Assembly (NCBI GenBank): GCA_917880885.1 | Contig: OU862910.1 | Coordinates: 17,186,710 to 17,250,709, forward strand | Length of the DNA stretch: 64,000 nucleotides | Direction of reading: 5' to 3' | From: Limnephilus marmoratus | Lineage: Eukaryota; Arthropoda; Insecta; Trichoptera; Limnephilidae | Shown: positions 11,903 to 28,385 of the stretch, piece by piece | Layout: every line of letters begins with the position of its first letter | Numbering within the stretch: position 1 is the first letter of the stretch | Translations under genes and position numbers: made by a program | The notes under the pieces: model-generated | The model's database searches: none | What the model saw: only the letters and a program-made list of their open reading frames with translations | Told to the model about the DNA's origin: nothing

Positions 11903-11908
11903 TTTATT
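11903..11908 (-). terminator. HINT1 polyadenylation signal
   Basis: AATAAA on the minus strand, 26 bases after the HINT1 stop codon; a second run of T/A-rich sequence follows. The very short 3' UTR is an inference. Confidence 0.6.
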
Positions 11909-11933
11909 CAACAAACAATTTTTAAAAAATAAT

Positions 11934-17405
<5,472 letters not shown>

Positions 17406-17807
17406 TTTTATAATAGTAAAATAAAATTAGTAAATATATAATAATAAAATTTGGAAATCAGGGTTACCAATGCATAAAATACCCATAAATTCCTTACTGA
17501 CGCAAAATTCTATTGAAATTATGAATTATTTTTTATTATCGAGCCATTTTCGGATTTTCTCTTTCGTTCAGGCTTTAAATTGGTTTTGGAAATTATACTT
17601 CATTCTCACAATTATGTAAATATTATTTCTCAATATAGGTAGTTGGATAATCAAAAAATGCCCAGAATCCCGGCGTTTTCCCCACAAAAAGGTTCTCTCC
17701 CATCACTCAATTCGTGAATCATTTTAAACATTCCAACAATGTGGGTAATTCCCCATGAATTGGCAACTGGCTCCGGTGTCGCCGGCCAAAATTGCGAAAC
17801 TCCCTAG

Positions 17808-17985
17808 CAAGGGCGGATCCAGCTTTGGCGCCAGGGGGGGGTCACATAGTCGTGGTCAAGTCACTAGAGGTTATAATTTAATTTTTATAATGATAGATGC
17901 AAGTAAAAAGTAGGTCCCCCTAGGTCCTGGACCCAGCCCAGGGGGGGTCATGACCCCCATGACCCCCCCCCTGGATCCGCCCTTG
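17808..17985. mobile_element. 178-bp hAT-type MITE
   Basis: Starts CAAGGGCGGATCCAGC, ends GGATCCGCCCTTG, flanked by an exact 8-bp duplication CTCCCTAG (17800-17807 and 17986-17993). G- and C-runs sit just inside the termini. It inserted about 400 bp upstream of the HINT1 start codon. Confidence 0.92.
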
Positions 17986-18240
17986 CTCCCTAGATTTATA
18001 GTACCAACATTTATTTTTATTGGAGTAATGTATGGGAATGCAGATGAAGGTTCGTAGAAAATATAAATCAAGGTTTGCGCTGGGTAAAGCCGAAGCGCAA
18101 GGTTCGTAGAAAATGCATCAAGGTTAGCTCGTCGAGGGGGTAGGGCGATGATTGGCTAGATGTAGTAGTGACGTAGCTTGAAGCCTATTTTCCACTTAGG
18201 CTAGCGCCACACTTGACGGAAATTCCGTCCAGACTCTAGT

Positions 18241-18477
18241 CTAGGTAATATAGTCCTTCGTTAAATTCAGCAATTCATCAAATGATTGTATGGACATTCG
18301 ATAATATTCGAATGCTTTGTCTGGATAATGTCTTAGTTGCATATACAAGGTATGAAATTGCCCAATTTCTAGTCGAAGAGTATTTATGGGATGAACCCAA
18401 TATTTACGCTTTCTTTTTCTTTCTTCTTCTAATGCCTCATAAATAGCTATCACTTCTATCGGATCCATTACGACCAC
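18241..18477 (-). pseudogene. Harbinger transposase N-terminal exon, copy 1
   Basis: Encodes MDPIEVIAIYEALEEERKRK, then KYWVHPINTLRLEIGQFHTL and RMSIQSFDELLNLTKDYIT. The W-V-P and RMS-FD-LL wording is that of HARBI1/PIF-type nucleases before the catalytic core. It ends at a plausible donor context; the DDE catalytic region is absent. Confidence 0.75.
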
Positions 18478-18665
18478 ACTGTATAAGCGTTGGCATAGCG
18501 TTGGCAGTCGACTGATAATCCGCCAATGAATATTCAGTGTGGCTGCAACGATGACAACGGATTGACTCCCGCGGAAGTTCCGCGGGAGTTAATCCGTTGT
18601 CATCGTTGCAGCCACACTGAATATTTAGTGGCGGATTATCAGTCGACTGCCAACGCTTATACAGT

Positions 18666-19067
18666 GTGGTCGTAATGGATCCGATAGAAGTGATAGCTAT
18701 TTATGAGGCATTGGAAGAAGATAGAAAAAGAAAGCGTAAATATTGGGTTCATCCCATAAATACTCTTCGACTAGAAATTGGGCAATTTCATACCTTGTAT
18801 ATGCTATCAGTCGACTGCCAACGCTTATACAGTGTGGTCGTAATGGATCCGATAGAAGTGATAGCTATTTGTGAGGCATTGGAAGAAGATAGAAAAAGAA
18901 AGCGTAAATATTGGGTTCATCCCATAAATACTCTTCGACTAGAAATTGGGCAATTTCATACCTTGTATATGCAACTAAGACATTATCCAGACAAAGCATT
19001 CGAATATTATCGAATGTCCAAACAATCATTTGATGTATTGCTGAATTTAACGAAGGACAATATTACC
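18666..19067 (+). pseudogene. Harbinger transposase N-terminal exon, copies 2 and 3 in tandem
   Basis: Copy 2 (from ATGGATCC at 18675) is cut after GQFHTLYM at about 18803. Without losing frame the sequence then restarts in the 5' flank (TCAGTCGACTGCCAACGCTT) and gives copy 3 from 18843 to the end. Copies 2 and 3 differ from copy 1 by only a few substitutions (for example EE to ED, IYE to ICE), so the duplications are recent. No catalytic core is present in the element. Confidence 0.75.
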
Positions 19068-19456
19068 TAGACTAAAGTCCCAAAGGCAAACTCTATTTTG
19101 CACTTCGATAATAAATCGTTCAGTGTCGAACATCCTGTGTGTGCGTCGTCGCCGCGTGTTTTCCGCCGAATGTGGCGCGATGCATACAATACTTGGAATG
19201 CGTCGTTGCCGATCTTCCGCCGACGGAAGATCGGTGCGCGGAGGACGGAGCAGACGCGAGAGTCGGCGGTCCGCCACGGAGCGACCGATTGTCCGCGACG
19301 GAACGACCGATCTTCCGCGTAGTGTGCCCGCTATTTGTAATTTATATGCAATTACATGTATTGGCGTTCCGTCGCGGAAGTTACGCGACGGAATTTCCGT
19401 CAAGTGTGGCGCTAGCCTTAGAGATTTGAATATACAGCAATACAAGTGGCGTCAAG

Positions 19457-20885
19457 CAGGGCCGTAGCTAGGGGGGGGCATTAGGGGGCAATGCCCTACC
19501 TTAAAACACCTGTGCCCTACCTTAAGAAATACCATCGACTATGATAATATACTAGTAAACTGTTTGTTCATTGTTTGACATGATTGAAAAAAAACTTCCT
19601 ATTAGGGTAGTGTAGCGACATCTAACTAAACAGCTTCAAATTGACCAAAGAATCATATTATATCAATTCTTTATTCTGCCCATAGATGGAATTGAAGTAA
19701 GTGGTGAGAGGCTGTGCGCGTATTGTAATCAATGCTTAGGTGGAATTCCCAAACAGTTTGGGGATGTTATTCAACGGTTGAGTCATAAATAAACCAATCC
19801 CTAGATCGATATCTTCGGGCCTTTTCCATACTAAACGTTTTGTCATCAGATCAAGCACTTGCATACTGCTCACTAACAATGTATGCAGGGACAAAAGGGG
19901 TCTAGTTATAGTTAATTATAATTGGAGGATCGTTCTATAAAAAATAAGAGTCCTTGTTACATAGTAACCTTCTCTTACTTACACCGGGCGGTTATGTGGT
20001 GGATAACCTCCAATTCACTTCGAATAAGAGAACGTTTTCCTTCAAAATATGTCAGCAAATGAATCCAAAACTGGAAATATACATTCTGATCACAAAACTG
20101 GTTTTAAATTAAGGGTGAATCTGCTTACGTGTCCACAGATTTAATTAGTATTACTCTCATGCAATGCGTAGTACGGTTTTCCTACGATTTACGAATTTTG
20201 TGGAATGGTTTGAAATAAAATTTTTAACTCCACTCGAAATATTAGAACGGTTTTTTTCGAAATGTGTCAGCAGATTAATCCGCTACTGGAATTTTGACAG
20301 ATCATTCGGAATATGAAACTGTTTTTAACCCAGGATTTAATCTGTTAAGTCCTCAGCTTAAGCTCAGATACTACACCCAGAACAAGAAAATGGTTTTCCT
20401 CTTACTTTTGTACTTGGAACATATAGATGGTTTGATGATCCATTGGATTTGACGATCCATGAAACTTTCTTAGAATTGTCGCGCATCGCCCACGGACCTC
20501 TCTCAATCATTCGCACCGAATATTATATTATTATTTTTTCATAAAAAATCCAAGCGCAAACCAAAATTCGATCCGGACGGTGTTGCCAGTCGCTGCAGTT
20601 ATCAAAATGACATTATTATACATTCATTTGAAGAAAGGGGATCCCCCAGGTTTGTCACAGAATAAGTGATGAAAAATTCCGTGCCCATTTCAATCGGTCT
20701 GAATCATATATGCATATTTTAACAAGATATAATTATTATTTATTGTGAAATTTGCCGCCCTTAAAAGTGGTGCCGCCCGAAGCGCACCCCCCCCCCCCCC
20801 CCCCCGCCGACCCAGATCATTTTTCTTGCACCCTACCTGTAATTGCCGCTGCCCTATCTTAAATTCGACTCTAGCTACGGCCCTG
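19457..20885. mobile_element. hAT element, 1.4 kb, non-autonomous
   Basis: Inverted ends CAGGGCCGTAGCTAG and CTAGCTACGGCCCTG are flanked by an exact 8-bp duplication GCGTCAAG (19449-19456 and 20886-20893). Just inside, G-runs (19471-19477) and a C-run (20788-20805) mirror each other, and GCCCTACCTTA-type words occur near both ends. No transposase frame is evident. Its interior shares words (CACAAAACTGGTTTTAAATT) with the next element. Confidence 0.92.
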
Positions 20886-21607
20886 GCGTCAAGCGATTCT
20901 GAATGCATTTGCAATGGTTTATTTCAGTGGCGTAGCGTGGGGGGGGGGGGGGGGGGGGGAGGCTAAATATATATAATAACTCGCAAACAGATTCACTCTT
21001 AATTAAAATCAGAATTGTGTTCAGAATGTATTATCGACTGAATTTCAGTTGTGTATTCATCTGCTGATACATTTCGAAAGAGACCATTATTTTATTCGAA
21101 GTGCAGTTATAAATTTCTAGTTGTAGATTATGTATGTGCTGCCAGAATCAAGGAGAAACCATTTTCATTTTCTGAGTGTAGTTTTAATTCAGCAAATGCA
21201 GATTATATTTGACCCGTCTAATCACAGGAGACGCAAATTATCCCACAAATTTAATTTTAAGGCTGTCATACCAGCAAATCATAATTTCGATTCCGACTGC
21301 ACCGCTCACACATCAGCCGTTGCAAGCGGACGTTTTTGGAACTAGATTTCGTTCCGCTAGAAGCCGGGTTTCACGTACCTATAGTTCACGCGAAGCTGGA
21401 CCTACAGTATGGTTCAGATAAAGATGTTGAATTCTCGCTTCCAGAATTTTAATAAGTAGTAGTTATTTGTAATTTGTGTATTGAAGTGCGTAGACATAAA
21501 TAGATACATAAACACAGTAGGTATAAAGTAGATACCTACACAAAAAAACAATTTGTTATATTTTTTTAATATTTTGGTTTTTGTTTTTTCATTTTATTTT
21601 ACGGCCA

Positions 21608-21826
21608 TTAGAGTGGAAGAATTGAAACGTTACTTGAAATGGCTTTAGCCGTGTTTAGTGACCAGATCTGAAAAGTCAGGTACTTCCCCACCTCCATCTT
21701 CCCTAACTCCTTCCCCTCCCCCACTACCTTCAGCCTCACAACATACCCCAATTGGGGGTGATAGTCCCACTGGCTCCAGACGGGAGCAGTTGGGACTCTT
21801 GTGCGGTATTCATGAAAAAAAGAGTA
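21608..21826 (+). mobile_element. SINE family A body
   Basis: GAATTGAAACGTTACTTGAA to CTTGTGCGGTATTCATG plus an A-run. It faces the full copy at 21905-22284 across about 80 bp, so the two can fold into a hairpin of roughly 200 bp. Confidence 0.75.
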
Positions 21827-21904
21827 CCTAATATTCAGTTGGATTGTAAAAAATATCTCATTTTGAAATATTTATTCGTGTGCATAATTTATAATTTTAT
21901 ATTT

Positions 21905-22284
21905 ATGTGAATACCGCACAAGAGACCCAAATGCTCCCGTCTGGAGCCAGTGAGACTATGACATGACTATGGGGTATAGTATGAGGCAGAAGGAGGTGGG
22001 GAAGGGCAGGAGATGGGGAAGAGGAAGCGAAGAATTACTTGGCTATTCAGATCTGGTCACCAAACACGGCCAAAGTAATTTTTAGCAACGTTTCAATTCT
22101 GAATGGTGGTCTTACACCAGGGCGATACTAAAGTATCTTCCACTCTGGAACGTGACGCAAATATATTATTTTTATATGAAATAACCCAAATTAGTCAAAC
22201 AAAATTTATTTGCCCACGCCGGGATTCGATCCCACGACCTTCGGATTGCGAGTCAAGAGCCTTACCTCTTGACCACGCCGGCCG
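21905..22284 (-). mobile_element. Full-length tRNA-derived SINE, family A
   Basis: On the minus strand a tRNA-like head (22213-22284) is followed by an AT-rich linker, GGTGTAAGACCACCATTCAG, the family A body, and the 3' end GTCTCTTGTGCGGTATTCAC. It is the only copy in the window with both head and body, which defines the family at about 380 bp. Confidence 0.8.
22213..22284 (-). promoter_or_regulatory. tRNA-like head with Pol III box A and box B
   Basis: Box A resembles TGGTCAAGAGGTAAGG and box B is GGATCGAATCC, close to GGTTCGANTCC. A clover-leaf-like spacing is kept and the ends (CCGGCGTGG / CCACGCCGG-type) can pair. It is read as a SINE promoter, not a functional tRNA gene, because it is fused to the SINE body and lacks a clean acceptor end. 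Confidence 0.7.
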
Positions 22285-22308
22285 TCAATAAATAGTATCA
22301 GTAATTTG

Positions 22309-22660
22309 GAAGGCCGGTATGGGTACCGCCGTCCCGGGAATCATGTATTGGATTATCAACACCGTACGGGTAGCCCGGGTTCATGGGGCGAGGTTTGTCA
22401 GGATCTCGGCGGCGGTGGAATCTGCCCCACCAACTACGTAGAAGGCCGGATCGGGAGAGACCTTTTTTTACAATCGCTCGACACATTGCCTATCTCTTCT
22501 TTGGGGATGCTGTGTGAAGGTTCGTTTCAGGGAAAGGGAGGAGAGGATCTTCTGAGAAGGAAAGGGTATTAGGGGTGGGTAGAAATGTGGGGGTCAGCGT
22601 GTCCAGGAGAGCGGATGTATGAATCCATCCCTCCCACTGCGGTGCAAAGCGATGTTCCGA
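22309..22660 (+). repeat. Rearranged repeat B copy
   Basis: The 5' part (GCCGGTATGGGTACCGCCGT to about 22460) is in plus orientation. From about 22500 pieces appear out of order or inverted, for example CATCCCTCCCACTGCGGTGC is the inverse of the usual GCATCGCAGTGGAAGGGATG. Mosaic remnant. Confidence 0.55.
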
Positions 22661-22959
22661 GAGAGTAAGGCTGGAGAAGTCAAAGGGACTCCCTCAACCA
22701 CTTTCTCTAGATCCAACCTGCCATGCAGCTGGTGCGCAGACATCATCGCTACATCAACTACGTCAACCACCACTATCCTGGATGACTCACACTGTGGTAT
22801 TTGATTGGTACCTAAACCCAGCCAACGGTACAAAATCACAATAACAGATGCGATAATACAGACTGAGAAGGTCAGCTGACATCAATTTGACTTGGAACAC
22901 TTCAATACCCGTTAAAAAGGAAGATTTGTTATCCAATCCTACCAACAAAAGTAACTTCA

Positions 22960-23880
22960 TCTCTTTACTACAGACGAAGCTTCGGGAGAATGGGATACAG
23001 ACTCTTCAGGACATGATGCTGACTTCCTTGTTGTGAAGATTGCTGTGGAACATTCCTCTCACAGTTTTGTGAGAAGCTTTCACTTCCTTTTGATTGCTTC
23101 CACTCCTCCCACCCAAGATATTCTGCTGCTGACAACGGACGAGGGAAAACCAAAACAATGCCACTGTCCATCCAAAAGATGCAGCACCGTGCATTTGAAC
23201 ACATCCTGTTCTTACATTCATTTACCGGCTGCGACACAACATCTGCAACTTTCAGGAGAAGCAAGGTGGGCTTCTCAAAATTGTACTTGGAGTCAGAATT
23301 CATCAAGCAAGCGGCAATGATCTTTATAACCCCTCCTCTACTCACGGCGAGGTTGAAGAGGCTGGAAATAAATGTTTCCTGAAATGGTATGCGGCGCCAA
23401 AAAGACAGACCTTCCTTAACCAGTACCGCTTTTAGTCGTTCACAGGGTTGGTGGCAAATATGAAGCCTGACATCAGCTCCCTCCCTCCAACAGAGAACGC
23501 AGTTAAACAGCATTCCCAGTGCACCGATTGAGCTGCCCCCTGAATAATGGGGGTGGAAACATGAAGGAGAGACCCTGATGCCAAATACAACAAAAGATCC
23601 ACCAGCGCCGGAGGTCCTTCTAAATATGATATTTTGCCGCTGCACCAGGGATTGTGCAATTGGCAAATGTGGATGCCGAAAAGCAATGCTGACCTGTTCT
23701 GCAGCGTGTCTCCGAGTCTCCTGCCAAGGGAGATGCCTCAATAGCGTGCCTGTTGCCGAGGACAACGATGACGACGACATAGAGCCCATTCAGCAAGAAC
23801 CATCCAATACTGAGGATGAAGATGCCATGGATGAACAACGCTTGCGAGGACCCCCACGTCCAAGGAGGATGAGAATGTAA
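22960..23880 (+). pseudogene. Remnant of a cysteine-rich transposon-associated protein
   Basis: Broken frames carry, in order, an acidic ILLLTTDE-like segment, FLHSFTGCDTTSATFRRSKV (23200-23270), a WGWK motif before 23575, and then a clean C-terminal frame (23578-23880) with PPAPEVLLNMIFCRCTRDC, GKCGCRKAMLTCSAACL and an acidic Asp/Glu tail. I recall the GCDTTSA, WGWK and C-x-C-C-x-CRK combination from large uncharacterised proteins repeated in many invertebrate genomes; I cannot name the family. Several frameshifts and stops between the parts make it a pseudogene. It sits inside the composite hAT and may be its cargo or a separate insertion. Confidence 0.6.
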
Positions 23881-24639
23881 CATGATGTTATTGAGAACAG
23901 TGATAACAATGAGATCTATAATTTTATGTGCTTAATGTAACGAAATAGAATAAACATTATGATTATAAAATACAATTATGTATTTTTCAAGTAATATGAT
24001 TTTTACCTATTTTATTTAATAACTGGTTTTAAAGTGTGGTCGCACATATTATTAGGCGAACGAACAAGTGTTGTGTGTCAGTAATAAGATAAAAACAGCT
24101 CTTTCTGAAAATGACAACATTTTACGAAAAAAATTCAAATTGCTGTAAATGTTGAACGGTTGAAGATAAATTTACATATGTCTATATATTCTAAAAGAAA
24201 ATTAAATTCTTTACAACTTCTTTCGAATAATTTTTTTTCTTTGATGAATATTTTAGACGATATGAAGGAATGTTTGATGAAAAATGTGAGGTAAAATGAT
24301 TTTTTTCGAAAATATCTACATTTGTGGAGCGAATAACTCGAAAATGGCTGGGATTTCGAAAATTACGTATAGAATAAAAGTTGTAGATAATTTTATCAGC
24401 TTTTACTTATTATCAAAAAATTTTCCTCTGCGGCGCACCGTTTTTGAGATATAAGCGGAAACCCGAAAATTGGGACCTCCCCCTCCCCCTCCCCCCCCTA
24501 GCTCACCACCTAGACGTCAGGATTTTTAGTATGTTCACATCCTAAGCACCCTAAACAAGTTTCTGAAGGAATCGCTTAGGTCCCTGCTCACGCACTCTAC
24601 ACCCCCTTCCTTGACTGGACTAAAGGTTTCTGTATATAC

Positions 24640-25402
24640 TGGTGAGCTCTGGCATTATGAAATTTGTATATAAAATTGCAATTGGTGCCACGCAAACTGT
24701 TTGAAAACTGAATGTACCGGGAGTGAATGTATGGAATGCGGGAGGAGGTGGCGGATGGGAGAGGGGTGAAGGATGAGGGAGGGAAGGGGAGGGGGACAAG
24801 GGAGGGGAACTCGGGAGAGGGGGCCCGCGGGATGGGTTGGGGAGGGGAACCCGGGAGGTGGGAGGGGATCTCGGGAGGGGGGAGAAAAAAACGGGTGGGG
24901 GTTTAAGGGATAGGGGAAGCGGGCGAGGGGAGTGAGGAGAGGGGAAGGGGACGTTGGAGAGGAAGGGGAGGCAGAAGGGGAACGGGACGAATGGGAAAGG
25001 ACACGAGCTCTGGCATCATGAAATTTGTATAATAAAATTGCAATAAGTGGCACACGAGCTGTATGAGAACTGAATGTATCGGGAATGAATGTATGGAATG
25101 CAGGAGGGGGGAGGGGAACCCGGGAGGGTGGAGGGGAACTCGGGAGGGGAGAGGGGAATTCGAGAGGGGGATCCGCGGGAGGGAGGAGGTGATTATGGGA
25201 TGGGGGAGGGGAACTCGGGAGGGGGGATCGCGGGACGGAAAAGGGGGGGAGTAGAGTGAGGAGAAGGAAGGTGGAGGAGGAGTGGGAACGCGAAAGGGGA
25301 AGGGGACGCGGGAGAGGAAGGGGAGGTGGAAGGTGAACGGGACGAATGGGAAAGGACGCGCAGGGAGAAACAATTTCGTTATTAAATGGCAAAGGTTGGT
25401 AC
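24640..25402 (+). mobile_element. Non-autonomous Helitron with internal tandem duplication
   Basis: Landmarks TATACTGGTGAGCTCTGGCA, TGTATATAAAATTGCAATTG and GAACGGGACGAATGGGAAAG occur twice: once from 24640 and again from about 25005, each followed by a purine tract of 230-270 bp. The 3' end is degenerate (GGTACCCGGCAT, no CTAG). The purine-rich open frames are artefacts. Confidence 0.7.
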
Positions 25403-25403
25403 C

Positions 25404-25944
25404 CGGCATATATATAAATGCTAATAAATGAAAATGAATCGCCGAAATGTATGTACGCGCATAACTTCCGAACGACTACACCAAATTGGATAATTCTTTT
25501 TTTGTTGTGTTTGTTATTGCCAGTACAAGGTTTGTATATAACTACTGGTGAGCTCTGGCATTATAAAATGTGTAAACTAAAAATTCAATGGGTGGCACGT
25601 GAGCTGTTTGAAAACTAAATGTACCAGAACTGAATGTATGGAATGCGGGAGGGGGGATAGGAACTTGGGTATTGGTGCCGCGGGTGGAAAGGGACGGGAA
25701 CCAGGGAGGGGGAGGGGAACCTGGGAGGGGGGAAGGGAATTCGTGAGGGGAGTTGGCGGGACGGGGGAAGAGGAGTGGAGTGGGGAGTCGGAAGGTGGAG
25801 GAGGCGGAGTGGGAACGTTTGAGGGGAAGGGAACGCGGGAGAGGAAGGGGAAGCGGAAGGTGAACGGGACGAATGGGAAAGGACACGCAGGGAGAAACAA
25901 TTTTTTGTTGAACGGCATAGCAACGCATGCCGGGCACCAGCTAG
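25404..25944 (+). mobile_element. Non-autonomous Helitron, complete
   Basis: 5' region AATGAAAATGAATCGCCGAA, TACGCGCATAACTTCCGAAC and ACTACACCAAATTGGATAAT; purine tract 25640-25880; 3' region AGCAACGCATGCCGGGCACC ending AGCTAG before a T. This is the best reference copy of the family here, at about 540 bp. No Rep/helicase. Confidence 0.82.
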
Positions 25945-26023
25945 TATATAAATGAAAATGAATCGCCGAAATGTATGTACGCGCATAACTTCCGAACCCA
26001 TGCATGCCGGGTACCCGCTGTAT
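25945..26023 (+). mobile_element. 79-bp Helitron with internal deletion
   Basis: Directly abuts the previous Helitron. It keeps the 5' start (TATATAAATGAAAATGAATC to CATAACTTCCGAAC) joined straight to the 3' end (CATGCATGCCGGGTACCCGC). The whole middle is missing. Confidence 0.7.
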
Positions 26024-27480
26024 ATAATTTATTTATTTATTTATTTACGGACAAATAGTCCATTAACAATATAACAATAACACGAATAACAAGCGAGCCT
26101 AAAGGCCCGACCCGCCTAGCAATTGATCACTGTTCGCATCGATTACCGTTCGCATGTCATTTTTTGTAACCAGCACCACTTTTCGTAACAATCACCACTT
26201 TTCGTAACGATTCACCAGTTAACCCCATGTGTCGAGCATGCGTAAAGAAGTTTTACTTTAAAAAAATGGGGCATTTGGGACTCTTGTTTTTTGTATCGTA
26301 TAATAAGGGACAAATAAAAACATTTATTTTTAAATATAAAACTTTTTGCATAAAAATATTCAATGAAAATGAAATTCGGTCAACCCTGTAGATTTTACGA
26401 ACGTGAAACAAGGAATTCGTATGTATTTACATTTCGTTTCCAAAATATTATTTCAAACTGTTGTAATTCAGAGCGACGCGGACACGTCCTCGTCTGGCCA
26501 CGTTTCGGACCGTAATGAACTGCGAAATTTTGTGTTTCGGCGCTATGATAAAATCGTCAAATGCGAAGCTGTTAATTAATTAAAATTAAATGCTTCCCAA
26601 ATTTATTTTTCGGTCAAACTTATTTATGATTTGTCAATAATGTCTTAGCACAATAAGTATGTAAAAAAATATGAAATATATTAGTTTATAAGTGCGCAAA
26701 TAAATACACAAATGGACCAATTTTCGTCAAGAAACACATGTACGTACATATTTTTTAATGATTTTATTGAAACTAAAATTAAAATTCTAATACATAACTT
26801 TGCTAGATAATGTATTGATTTATTTCACTGCATGATTACATTATTTGAAATGGGTGTGGTATAATACAAAAACTTTTTTGAAAATTTAACAAATCTGCCA
26901 ACGACCTATGGAATAACCTTATTATACTAAAAATTAAAAAAAATTCTAAAAATTTATTACATAACTATGCTAGATAAAAGAACAATCTTTCGAAATCCAT
27001 TTATAATTTTTTGTGGAAAAGAGTCAATACGTCTAAAAACTTTTTTGAAAATGACATATTTCTGGGTTTCTCTACCTATGTCCTCTTAAAATAAAATTGT
27101 GAAATTATGTCCCACACATTAAATTTTAAATAAATTTGTGATTGCGATAAAAAGTTAAGATACAGTTTTATAACATTTTTTTTAAGAAAAGGAATCTGTA
27201 TTTAAAATTTTAGGTTTATTCTATTTTAGGTACTTTAATTCGAATATTTGCAGGCATGTATTTTTGAGCCAATTCACATTTCCAATATGAAAATTTTAAT
27301 GTTTAGAAACAATAATTTTCGAAGAAGCAAAAAAAAGCAGTCGAAAAAATTACTTTACTTATCTAGAGTTTAGAACAGTTTTGTTTTAATAAAAAGGAAC
27401 ATTGCAAGGGAAGAACCGGGAATTTTGTGCGCAAACATTGACAGGCAAAATTTTATAGATATTTTTTTCTTATTATTCGA
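26024..27480. other. AT-rich DNA with one dispersed repeat
   Basis: A TTTA microsatellite (26028-26045) is followed by AT-rich sequence without genes. About 26750-27000 is a dispersed repeat (AAATTTAACAAATCTGCCAA, TAACTATGCTAGATAAAAGA) whose inverse lies at about 57110-57280. Its class is unknown. Confidence 0.5.
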
Positions 27481-28017
27481 AGGGTTAAACCATTTTCAGG
27501 ATGTAAAATTCCATTTGAGAATTCATCTGCTGACACAATTCAAAGGAAAACATCCTTTTATTCGAAGTTCAGTTATAATATTATATTAGCAGACTATGTA
27601 TGTGCTGCCAGGATCAAAGAAATATCATTTTCATGTTCGTGTAGTTTTAATTCACCGCATACAAACTGGTTTTGTGTTCAGAATACAACGATAAATTAAA
27701 TAACGAGTTGCAGATTCATCGTGCATCGAGTGAAGCTTTACATTTGAGTTACATAATGCTGTAAAATTCTGAGAAATTGATTGTTGCGTGTGTAACTATT
27801 GTTTGGGGATTCTAACGCAGTATCAAGCAATCAACTTTGGAGTAGAATTTATGTACATGATTTTCGTTGAAAGAATACTCGTCAAATGTGATTATTAAAA
27901 AAATCCGGCTCGTGTATAAATAGGTTAAAATAAAAAATATGGATTTCCATATACAAACCCCCCCCCTCACCGCTTGAGTACCCAAATAAGGGGGCGGCGA
28001 AATTTTCCTCCGCCCCG

Positions 28018-28385
28018 ATGTTCTGAGTGTAGGTTTAATTCACCACAAACAGATTTAATTAAAACCAGTTTTGTGTTCAGAATGTAAATGCCGGCAGAAT
28101 CAAAGAAAAACCCTTTTCATGTTTTGAGTGTAGTTTTAATTCACCGCGTACAGATTTAATTAAAACCAGTTTTATGTTTAGAACGCAATTGCCGGCAGAA
28201 TTAAAGAAAAACCATTTTCATGTTCTGAGTGTAGCTTTAATTCACACATACAGATGTAATTAAAACCAGTTTTGTGTTCAGAATATAAGTGCCGCTAGAA
28301 TCAAAGAAAAATCATTTTTATGTTCTGAGTGTAGTTTTGATAAACCGCATATTCATTTTAATTTAAACCAGTTTTGTGTTATCAA
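28018..28385. repeat. Tandem repeat of about 101 bp, 3.6 units
   Basis: Units start TGTTCTGAGTGTAG and contain AATTAAAACCAGTTTTGTGT and CAAAGAAAAACCATTTTCA; starts at about 28018, 28118, 28219 and 28320. Single diverged units occur at 27480-27690 and at 20960-21190 near the other end, so these are subterminal repeats of the composite hAT. Confidence 0.75.

Larger units (their letters stand above)
18199..19417. mobile_element. PIF/Harbinger element with fold-back and multiplied transposase exon
   Basis: The termini GGCTAGCGCCACACTTGACG and its inverse at 19398-19417 are exact and flanked by the 3-bp duplication TTA (18196-18198 and 19418-19420), the Harbinger signature. The left half (18232-18565) and right half (from about 18580) are inverse copies meeting at the palindrome ACTCCCGCGGAAGTTCCGCG near 18565. 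The right arm (19190-19400) has a cluster of TCCG(N)nCGGA palindromes, candidate transposase-binding sites. Confidence 0.93.

Noticed and set aside
19123..19467. Arg-rich frames in the Harbinger right arm
   Set aside because: Produced by the TCCG/CGGA palindrome cluster; several overlapping frames are equally open.
22213..22284. Functional tRNA gene
   Set aside because: Fused to a SINE body, with degenerate box A spacing and no clean acceptor stem or terminator.
24655..25392. Pro/Ser-rich 245-codon frame and similar frames at 15407, 16316, 25577 and 9035
   Set aside because: All fall in the purine tracts of Helitrons; the low-complexity composition and lack of conservation show they are not genes.
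28018..28385. CRISPR-like array
   Set aside because: Units are contiguous 101-bp tandem copies without unique spacers, in animal DNA.
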